DNA of 64,000 bases. Origin: Macrolepiota albuminosa (lineage: Eukaryota > Basidiomycota > Agaricomycetes > Agaricales > Agaricaceae). Of the stretch, positions 20,449 to 29,685 are shown in pieces. The position numbers and the translations under genes were made by a program. The notes under the pieces are model-generated. The model was given only the letters and a program-made list of their open reading frames with translations. It searched no databases and was not told the origin of the DNA. The stretch is from contig JAMWFC010000054.1 in the NCBI GenBank assembly GCA_027475525.1, positions 1,542,468-1,606,467 of the forward strand, given 5' to 3'. Every line of letters starts with the position of its first letter. The first letter of the stretch is position 1.

Positions 20449-22410
20449 GCTACCCGATACTCGGTAAACGAGCTCCAGAAACTAGTACAGGAATCATTCG
20501 ACAGCGGCACATCGTCTCTTGGCGCGTTCTCTATGTATTACCGCGAATTCCAAAAGATTGCTAGGTGGTTAGTCCAAAACGGCAAGCTATACATTAACAA
20601 GGAACGTCGCCTATTCCAACAAGGCATCCCGACTTCGCTTTGGACTCACATTGCTCATCGCCTAGAGATAGTTCACCAGGCTCATCACCCAGACGAGCCC
20701 TATAACGTTGCCAACGTCTTTGAAGCCGGTAAATGGGTTCTCAAGGGAACGGACACTGGCGTTGGACTGCAGTGCGCTAGGACGAGCCCACCACCTGAGC
20801 GAACCAACGGTATTATTCCCATCCCTCCTCCTGTTGCTGACTTCGTTAAGAAGGAGGACCTTAACGCTGCCGTTACCGCTGCTGTCGCCTCTGCTATGAC
20901 AGGTATAGAAACTATGATTACCACCAATCTCGCTAACCGACCTGCTAATGTACCCCCGTCTGGCCCTTGCCACTTTTGTGGGGAAATTGGCCATACTATG
21001 ACTAGAGGACGCTGCGTAACTTTAGAAAACTACATTTGGCAAGGAAGGATTTGATGGGCTATCGACGGCAAGATAGTTCTCACCACTGGCACCACCATCC
21101 CCAACTACCCGGACAAGAAGTCCTTCCAGGAGCGAGTTGATGAATGGCATAGGCGCAACCCAGGACAAATTGTTACCGGCACGCTATCTGGCAACGCCAA
21201 CCCCCACCCAGAACAGGCGACCCAACAGCAAATGATTCATGAGGTCTTACACTTCGACAGCGTTGGCGACCACCCTACTTTCTCACAAGAAGAACGTATC
21301 GCCAAGCTCCAACAGGAGCTAGATTTGCTCAAGAATCAGGTCTTTGATGGGGTTGAAGTTAAGCAGCCTAAACAACCTCTTAAAGGATACAAGCCAATGC
21401 CTCCCGCTAGCAAGTTACCGACTCCTACTCCTGCCGCAACACCTGCTACTCCGCCAGCTACTACTCCAGAACCATCGTTGTCCGCTACTGCTCCCGAACC
21501 GCCTTTGCCACCTCTCCATCCCTACTCAGGAATTCCCGACCGTTATCACGCACCAGCACAACGAAACTTTGCCACTCCTGAGAAACGTCCTGAGGGTGGC
21601 TACCGACCTACCGTGCCAATTTTCGATATAGAGAAATCCAACCACGTCTTCAACCGCATTATGAAAACGGCCGTTACCTTATCAGTTGAAGAGCTTTGCA
21701 GTATTGCTCCCGACGTCCGCAACCAAGTCAAGACGGCAGTCACTCCTCGATGACCCTTGGCGATGACCGTTGCCGAGGTCAAGGATCTCGACAACGCGCT
21801 CCCTGGTTTTTCCATTACCGTCGACTCTTTGGACACTGAAGACTCTCCTGCCGACACCATCGCTAACGCCACCTCTGTGGACCCAGTGGAGACCTATCTT
21901 AGGTCAGTAGACCATGGAGAAGACCCAGCAATCCTTACCGTCGCCCAAGAATCACACGCTATTCGCTCAGTAGCGCTAACAGTAGACAACAAGCACGAGG
22001 TAGAGGCGATTGTGGATAGCGGGTCTCAGATCATTTCCATGGCAGCGGAAGTCGCTAACAATTTGGGCCTTATTTACGACCCTACAGTGATACTAAACAT
22101 GCAAAGCGCTAACGGTATGGTAGACCGATCCCTAGGCCTCGCCAAGAATGTGCCGTGCACCCTTGGCGACATTACATTTTATCTTCAGATACACATTTTA
22201 CGTTCCCCGGCATACGACCTACTACTCGGCAGACCCTTCGACGACAAAACAACTCTAACCATTAGCGACCCAAATTCCGGAATCCGACGAACGGTGCCAA
22301 CGTTCCCTAGGGGACAACAAAAAGGCACCCGCGCTAAGCCCCCGGAGTTTACCGACCAACACGCCAACGAGCCTCCCCACCGGTGTTTTCACAGACCATC
22401 AAGGAGGTGA
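20449..22410 (+). pseudogene. gag: Element B gag-protease with two in-frame stops
   Basis: One frame stays open from the gap edge except for TGA at 21052-21054 and TGA at 21751-21753. The first part is gag, with a CHFCGEIGHTMTRGRC zinc knuckle near 20968-21015. A Pro/Thr/Ala-rich linker follows (21370-21530). The last part is an aspartic protease with active-site DSGSQ (about 22017-22031) and the late LLLGRPF block (about 22220-22240). Both stops can be explained by single C-to-T changes (CGA to TGA). The N-terminus is lost in the gap. Protein would act in particle assembly and polyprotein cleavage. Confidence 0.8.
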
Positions 22411-25400
22411 TTGGCGACGATCACGGAGATGTAGCGCTAACGCTGGAATATGACCATTCAACTGGTCTTGTAAATGTTATGTCTACTGCCTTTCTTGACG
22501 AAGACGTTTTAACTACTTTACCTGCTACCGACACAGAGCTTCCCCAGAAAAATCAAAACATTACCGACTCCTCTCTTGCCTACTTGTACCTTACCGCTTC
22601 TGAATCCTTTCAAAACATTGCGTCTACCGATACTTATCTCACTACCCTTCCCGGAGCCTCGTCTTCTGCCGTTCTTGGACTTGCCGCCCCTCAGACTACA
22701 GTTCCCCTTTCCACCTCTGCATATAACCAAGCTAACGCTCCCAAAAGGAAAGGGGTTCAAGTCAAAAAGAAATATAAGCCAGTTGCGCTTAAAACAAAAC
22801 CCGTTGCTATGCACTCTCCCGAGACGTTTAGAATCGAGCGCCAGATCATTGGCGACCCTCTTGCCGACATGCCAGATTTATCACCGAATCCGCCACCCTT
22901 TCAGCCCACAGGACGTTTTACCACAGAGCGCCAGCAGCAGTTTGCCAAGGAGCACGACACAGGATTTTTGACCAAAGATGAGTTGAACGTCCTTACCGAT
23001 CTTGTCGCTAAGCAAGACAAAGCCTTTGCTTGGGAGGACTCCGAACGCGGCAGTCTACGTACAGATTTCTTCCTGCCTGTCGTCATCCCGACTATCCCTC
23101 ACGTGCCATGGACTAAGCACAACCGACCGTTACCGCCTGGAATTGAAGCCGAGGTCTGCCAAATCATTAGGACCAAGATTAAGGCTGGCGTCTACGAACC
23201 CTCCAATAGCTCTTACCGCTCCCAATGGTTCTGCGTCCTCAAAAAGAACAGCAAGCTACGCATAGTCCACAGTCTCAAACCGCTAAATAGGGTTACGATA
23301 CGACACTCTGGCGTGCCGCCTTTTCCTGACCACGTTGCCGAGTCCTTTGCTGGGCGTATTTGTGGTGCCACCCTTGACCTTTACGTTGGCTATGATGAAC
23401 GTCTGATACACCCTTCTTCCCGTGACCTCACTACTTTTCAAACTCCGTTTGGCGCACTGCGCCTAGTTACCTTGCCGATGGGCTGGACAAACTCAGTCCC
23501 TATATTTCATGACAACATCACATTCATCCTCCAACCCGAGATACCGCACCATGTCCTTAGCTTCATTGATGACGTTGGCGTCAAAGGTCTCAAAGACTGG
23601 CGACTTGTAAATGGCTTACCGACGACACATCCCGAAAACTCCAACATTCGCTTAGCACTATGGGAGTTTTCCCAGCTGCTCAATCGAGTTTTCCAACGTA
23701 TGAAGTATAGCGGTGGTACCTTTAGTGGCCACAAACTCCTCTTATGCGCGCCAAGGTTCAAAATACTCGGTCACATCTGCACTCCCGACGGTCGTGTTCC
23801 CGACGAGTCTCGCTTAGCACTCCTGGAGCGATGGGGTCCTTGCCGCGACTTATCTGAAGTTTGCGCCTTTCTCGGTACCGTTGGCGTTCTTAGGATATTC
23901 GTCAAAAACTTTGCCCATCGCGCACACGCCCTTAACCGACTCACCCGCGCCAACGAGCCCTTCGAATTTGGGCCAGACCAGGTTACCGCACAACGAGACT
24001 TAGTAAAAGCTCTACAAGACGCCAAACCCCTAGTCCCCATCAATTATACCTCTGCCGACCCTGTTATCTTGGCGGTGGATACCTCGTACATTGCCGTTGG
24101 CTACTTCTTGTGCCAGTGCCTTAGCGACAATCGGAAACAGCGACGCTACAACCGCTTTGGGTCTATCACGCTAAACGACAGAGAGTCTCGCTACAGTCAG
24201 CCTAAGCTAGAGCTCTATGGACTCTTCAAAGCCTTCCGGTCGCTAAAGATGTATTTGATTGGCGTACGGAACCTTATCGTTGAAGTCGACGCTAGGTACA
24301 TCAAAGGCATGCTGCAGAATCCCGACATCCAGCCATCCGCTAGCATGAACCGTTGGGTAGTCGCTATCCTCATGTTTCACTTTGAGTTGGTACACGTCAA
24401 GAGCTCTTTCCACGGACCAGATAGACTCTCTAGGCGACCACAGCAGCCTGGCGACCCGGCAGTGGACCCACGGGCTGATAGCGATTTCGAGGACTGGATC
24501 GACCGCTTACATGGTTTTGTGCACCTCATACAACAGCCAATCCCCCTACTACAACGGCAACAGCCTACCAGCATATTTTTACATCCCATTATCCCTTACC
24601 GCCCCGAGATCTTTAGCGCACCCCTCACATTCTACATGGCAAGCATCCTTGGACAAGACTTGCCTCCAGTAAAAGTCGTACAGGAACCCCATCCGCTAAG
24701 AGAAGACAGCAGAAACTTGACCTACAATGCCGTCCCTCAATCCGCCAAGGCAATGGCGGAAGACAGTCGCTTGTTAGTAGTTGAACAATGGATACAAAAC
24801 CTTAAGCGACCCCCAGACCTTACCGACGAACAATACGCAAAATTTATCTGCTATGCTACCCGTTTCTTCTTTACCGACAACCGACTTTGGCGACGAAATC
24901 AAGATGGCGCTCACAAGCTGATCATCAAGCCAGAAAGTCGCTTACGAGTCCTGCGCGCCATGCATGACGAACTAGGACATAGAGGTCTGTACGCTACCCA
25001 AGCCTCTCTGTTAGAACGATTCTGGTGGCCACACGCTAGCGCCAACATCGCCTGGTACATCAGGACTTGCCACCTCTGTCAAATTCAACAAACGCGCCAA
25101 GTGCTCATACCGCCAACCGTTGCAATGCCAGCTCCCCTCTTCAGCAAAATCTACGTCGATACCATGCACATGCCCAAATCTGGTCGCTACAAGTACATCA
25201 TTCAAGGTCGTTGCTCGCTAATCCACTGGCCTGAATTTCGAATGCTTCAGAGAGAAAATATGGACGCGGTCGCCAAGTGGCTATTTGAGGACGTCATTTG
25301 CCATTGGGGAGCGCTAGAATGCTTCAGAGAGAAAATATGGACGCGGTCGCCAAGTGGCTATTTGAGGACGTCATTTGCCATTGGGGAGCGCTAAGAGAAA

Positions 25401-26209
25401 TCGTCACGGATAACGGTGCGCCTATTATTAAAGCGCTAACATATCTTGCCAAGAAATACAACATTCACCACATTCGAGTATCTGGCTACAACAAACGCGC
25501 CAATGGCCTGGTAGAGAGACCACACTTTGACGTTCGGCAAGCGCTCTTCAAGGCAGTCGATGGCGACGAGTCTCGTTGGAGTGAAGCGACTTACTCAGTA
25601 TTTTGGTCGGAAAGAGTTACCATTCGTAAGCGCATGGGTTGTTCTCCCTATTACGCAGCTACTGGCACCCATCCGTTACTCCCTGCCGACATTATAGAAG
25701 CGACCTACCTTCAGCCAGTGCCCAACAGTATCTTAGCGACTACCGACCTGATCGCCAGACGAGCTATTGATCTCCAGCAAAGGAAGGAAGATTTAGAGCG
25801 ACTCCATGAGGTAGTCTTTAGCGCACGTTGCCAAGCAGCCCTACGATTCGAAACCGAGCATAGCGCTACTATCAAAGATTACAACTTCCCGAGAGGAGCG
25901 CTAGTGCTTATGCGCAACTCCAAAATTGAAACCTCATACAATAAGAAAATGCGCCCGCGCTATCTGGGACCCTTGGTAGTTATCTCTCGTAACCGTGGAG
26001 GCGCTTACGTGCTCTGTGAATTAGATGGTTCAGTACTACATCGACCTGTTGCCGCTTTTCGCCTATTGCCGTATCTCGCCAGAGAACACATTGACTTGCC
26101 GCTTGAAGCGCTAGATATCGACACCGCCAAGTTAAGAGAACTTGAAGAAACAGAATTATTGGACGATGATGACTTGCCGACTTTAGTTGAAGAAGAAGAA
26201 AATGATTAG
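22383..26209 (+). pseudogene. pol: Element B pol: RT, RNase H, integrase
   Basis: The frame opens 28 bases before the end of the gag-protease frame and is shifted from it by -1, which could be recoding or decay. RT occupies roughly residues 260-440, with LDLYVGYD in the D-motif block and FIDD in place of YxDD. RNase H follows (AVDTSYIAVGYFL). Integrase has the HHCC finger (HDELGHRG ... CHLCQ, about 24966-25083), then DTMHM, VTDNGA and LVERPH as the D,D,E residues and a GPY-like end. The frame appears to break at 25394 because 25240-25316 is written again at 25317-25393. Removing one copy restores a continuous frame to the stop at 26209, so this break is an assembly artefact. Confidence 0.85.
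25317..25393. repeat. 77-bp assembly duplication in integrase
   Basis: Exact second copy of 25240-25316. It separates the second and third catalytic residues of the integrase into two frames. See the finding on 77-bp scars. Confidence 0.85.
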
Positions 26210-26638
26210 AAAAGAATACATTGATAAGCTCTCTTACTCTATTACTTATCTTACTTATGTTTCTTGCCGATACTTACTATACTATATCCAACAGACATTT
26301 CCTTACATAGTCAAGTCGCAGCGCTAGCGTGTCGCCAACGCTTAGCGCCTTGCGCAACTCTCGCCAAGGGTTTTTTGCTATGATGATTTACTGAGTGTTT
26401 CCCTTTTCCTCAAAATTTGTCTAAGTCCCTCACATACTATTGCTCTTGCTAAAAACCTACCTTAGAATACTTGCCGCTTGCTTTCTCTTTGCTTTACTTT
26501 CTCTGCTTTCTGCGGCTGCGCTAACTCAGATTATGGGACTTATCCTTTCACTCAAAAACGAGGCGGCAAGACAATAATATAGTTGGACAGTAACAAAAGA
26601 TAAAATATATACAGCGGCCACTCTACGCTAAGGTCCGC
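26210..26638. other. Convergent 3' region between pol and antisense gene
   Basis: No coding frame. It separates the end of pol (plus) from the end of the antisense gene (minus) and has the composition of element B, so it is probably shared untranslated or terminator sequence. Confidence 0.5.
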
Positions 26639-29035
26639 TCAGTCACTCTCATCGTCCATCGGCAAGGAGTCGTTGGAAATTGGCAACAAGGAGTCGCGAA
26701 GTGGAAGAAGGTTGCCCGGCAAGATGTTGTTAGTGGTCTGCCAATCCATGGCGGCTTGGCAGTCGTCCTGGTAGTCGCGAAGAACGTGAAGGCTACGACT
26801 GAGGTTGGAATAGCGCAACCTTAGCGCCATTAGTTGCCCTTGAACTCGTTCCCGTTCCCACTCCATTGATGACTCCATCGTTGCCGCCCTTCTCGAGTAC
26901 CGCTCCAGCATGTCACGAGGATTGAGCGCTACGACCGGGTAGACAAGGTCTTGCCCCAGCCACTGGAAGGCGTCGCCAGTAACCGTCGGTTCAGGCTGAG
27001 GGGTCCAAGCGGGGTTGACCCTGGCGATTACGGGGTGCCTCAGCTCCAATCCGGCAACGTCCTCAGGGTCTGAGACTTCCCAGGGGGCAACGTTACTGTA
27101 GGGAGGTAGCCAGTGCCACTCTGGCTCCTCCCTGGCAACTCCTGCCACTCCCTCCCCTCCTCCCGCTACCGCCTCCTTGGCAGGGGCCTCTTCCTCGTCA
27201 CCTTCGCGCTGGGTCGCCAAGGTCTCGTCTGGCTCCTCCTCTGCGTCCTCGTCATCAGCCATAGCCACAGGGCTTCCCTCTCCTCTTGTTGCCACTGCCG
27301 AGGATTCCACCTCCTGCTGCTCTTCCGTTGGCGGGGGGGCCATAACCGTGTCGTCCTCATCGGCAGCCGGCAGAGAAACCCCCCTCAGGTGGATGGGGGA
27401 AAGCAACTTGCTAGGACTGGCTTCAGTGTCCCTTGGCGGCAGACGGCTGGCGGCAAGCGCCTTCTCCAGCTCCTCCATCTCCACGTCTCCAGGGGTAGAG
27501 GGAGGAGACTCTACCCGCGCACGTTTGGCCTTGCCCTTCCCCTTGGCAGGTGAAGAGACTTGTCGTTTTGAAGGGACCATAGTCCCTTGGCGCTCACCGG
27601 CGCCACGGTTGCCGACGGTTTCGTTTTCGTCCCCTTGACGTGTCGGCAGCGCCAGGGAACTCTTGCTAATGGTTGCCGCGTCTCCAGCGGCCTTCTTCTT
27701 CCTCTCACCTTCAACAAACTCCCAAGCCCTCTTAACGAGGACGGCGCACTTGAAGGTGCGCTCCACTACTGCGTCTGGGGCGCCACCGTGTTCTCGACTC
27801 TTGGCGCCATCCAGAGTACAAGCCCTCTTCAGAGTACCGCACCGGTAGCAGGGCTGGCCACCAGTGGGGTACCAACACCCCTCTGGGTCGTTGTCGGCCC
27901 AGCATTTGTCGCACTACAGAAGTATTAACAGAAGCGGTAAAAAGAGCTAAAGTACTTACCGCTCCTTGGGAGTCCTTGAACTCCCGTCTTGCCGCTGGGC
28001 TTGCCGTCTTCTTATCCTTCATCTCCGGCAAGACCACTCCCGCTTCCATTCCCTCATCCAAAACCGCCTCATCTCGTCGCGCTACCAGCAAACCCTTCAG
28101 CTCGGCATCGCTAAAGGAAGTTTGCGTTGGCGCCTGCCAACTAGTCGGTTAGCAAAGGAAGTAACTTGGCATAACAAACTTACCGTGTAACAAGGGGCGG
28201 CAGCCTTGCGAGACTTAGAAAGGAATAAACGATAGGCGCTAGCGGTAAGAAAGCACAAACTTACCTTCTTTTTCAACGTCTTGCCAGGCTTGACCGGAGA
28301 GCCCGATTTGCTTGCTGGCAGTGCTGGGGCTCTGGGCACTACCGGCGTGGGAATCCTTCCCACCAGACACCTGCCTCCTGGCAATTGGCGACCTCTCGCT
28401 GGCAACCAGAGACTCGCCAACGACCTCTCGCTCCTCCAACGCCTTGGTCCTCTCCTTGGCGTCACGGGAGGCCTCTTCCAGCACACTCTCGCGAATAGCC
28501 GCCATCTCAGCGTCCACCTGCAAATTAGCAAGAGGCGCTAACACCTCTTGTTTGCTATGGGGAGACAGATCAGACCACAGCTAAGTTAGAAATCAAAAAT
28601 CAGAGATACTTACTCAGGCACAGGAGCGCTTACCGTCATCGGCAAGGCGCCAGAGAGGATATCCTCCAACTCGTCCTCAATGGTAGGGACAGGAGGAGGT
28701 GCCTAGGAACCCAATCAGCTAGCGACACGGCAAAGACTAAAAGCACTTACAAAGCGAGAAAACGGCGCTAACCAGTCGGCGCCACGATTGTCAACATAGC
28801 GGGCTCGGCACCACTCCCGCACCTCGATCTCCCTATCCCACCCTACGCCAAGAACACGAACTTCATACCAACGTTCCAACAGCTTCATCACGGCAACGAC
28901 CAAGTTTGGAGGCGCCTCCGCGCCCACACCCTCGATGCGCCTAATAAAATTGTTCGCCTTGTCGATATAGGCGGAGGCAGCGTCTTGAGCCTCGCGAGAC
29001 GGTACGGGAGGCGGAGTTGGAATGTGGAAAGACAT
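26639..29035 (-). CDS. Antisense Cys-rich accessory gene inside element B
   Basis: Spliced minus-strand gene between pol and the 3' LTR. Supported exons: 29035-28751 (ATG at 29033-29035), 28702-28634, 28580-28265, 28204-28184, one ending at 27960, and 27913-26639, with GTAAG-type donors and AG acceptors. The start of the exon ending at 27960 is uncertain: the best acceptors leave a frame mismatch, so there may be a disabling change. The last exon opens with a Cys array, C-x2-C-x8-C-x8-C-x2-C-x6-C, similar in layout to a Zn2Cys6 cluster, followed by a Lys-rich segment and a long acidic, Pro/Ser-rich tail. Nucleic-acid binding is a reasonable guess only. Composition matches element B, so it belongs to the element. 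Confidence 0.6.
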
Positions 29036-29191
29036 ATTATTTTTGAAGAGCGCCAGGTAAAATCAGAGAAGAGAGGTGAAGTCCAATCTTGCGCACCAGG
29101 ACTATAAACGAAATCTCAAGAACGCACGGACCACTGGTCACAAAAGCGGTAATGGTAGCCTTATTTGGTGACTGAGGACAGTCAATTTTTC

Positions 29192-29204
29192 AGTTGGGGG
29201 GAGA
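29192..29204 (+). other. Element B polypurine tract
   Basis: AGTTGGGGGGAGA immediately before the LTR start TGATAGG. Position and strand fit the plus-strand primer of element B. Confidence 0.7.
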
Positions 29205-29363
29205 TGATAGGACCCCATACAGGATCAGCGCATCAACGGCAGGCGACGGCAACGCGGCACTGACTCGGGATACCTTAGCGCACGCTAATTATCCAATTTT
29301 GGCAATATTTGACGGCCGTGCACGGCAAGAAGCAGATCCAATCAATAATAGCGCCAACGGCAG
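29205..29363 (+). repeat. Element B 3' LTR, left part
   Basis: Starts TGATAGGACCCC after the polypurine tract and runs until element A begins. Its last five bases, GGCAG (29359-29363), reappear at 40385-40389 on the far side of element A, so the LTR was split by that insertion. Confidence 0.75.
29359..29363. repeat. Target-site duplication of element A, left
   Basis: GGCAG directly before the TGTAA end of element A. The matching copy is at 40385-40389 directly after TTACA. Five bp is the usual size for Ty3/gypsy integrases. Confidence 0.9.
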
Positions 29364-29628
29364 TGTAAGAGAAATTACTGGCTTACTCACACAAGACACA
29401 GAATCTGCCAAATCGGTAGATTTCTCTGTACGTAGTGTAAGTAAAAAAGTATCTACCCAAATACGAGTAAATACACTATAATTTAAAGTACATTAATTAA
29501 AGTAAATTAATTAGAGAAATAATTACTACTGTAATTATGTCCTCTAATACGATATGCTTCCCACACCCCTAAGGGTGCGGATATGGTGGAATAATGAATA
29601 GGGACCTCGAAGAGGTCCCCCTGTTACA
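29364..29628 (-). repeat. Element A 3' LTR, 265 bp
   Basis: Identical to 40043-40307 as read. The end nearest ORF3 contains two hairpins, GGGACCTC-GAA-GAGGTCCC (29601-29619) and CACCC-CTAA-GGGTG (29564-29577). The middle is A/T-rich with TTAATTAA-type words. It has its final 77 bp only once, unlike the 5' LTR. Confidence 0.93.
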
Positions 29629-29641
29629 CGCCCCCCTTTCA
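29629..29641 (-). other. Element A polypurine tract
   Basis: On the minus strand TGAAAGGGGGGCG lies directly before the 3' LTR. It fits the plus-strand primer and confirms the orientation. Confidence 0.75.
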
Positions 29642-29685
29642 GACCGTTGTACGGTCTGCAACATTCGACTCGTTGACCCGCGCTA

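Larger units (their letters stand above)
20449..29363 (+). mobile_element. Gypsy element B, decayed, 5' end missing
   Basis: Plus-strand Ty3/gypsy element: partial gag, protease, RT, RNase H, integrase, then a spliced antisense gene, a polypurine tract and the left part of the 3' LTR (29205-29363), where element A has inserted. The rest of the LTR is at 40385-41090. Its base composition is distinctive (many GCGCTAA and CCGAC words). The polyprotein has two in-frame stops and one frame change, so this copy is not autonomous. The 5' LTR falls in the gap. Confidence 0.85.

Noticed and set aside
22383..22410. Programmed frameshift between gag-protease and pol of element B
   Set aside because: No clear slippery site was identified in the overlap, and the copy already carries stops, so simple decay is as likely.
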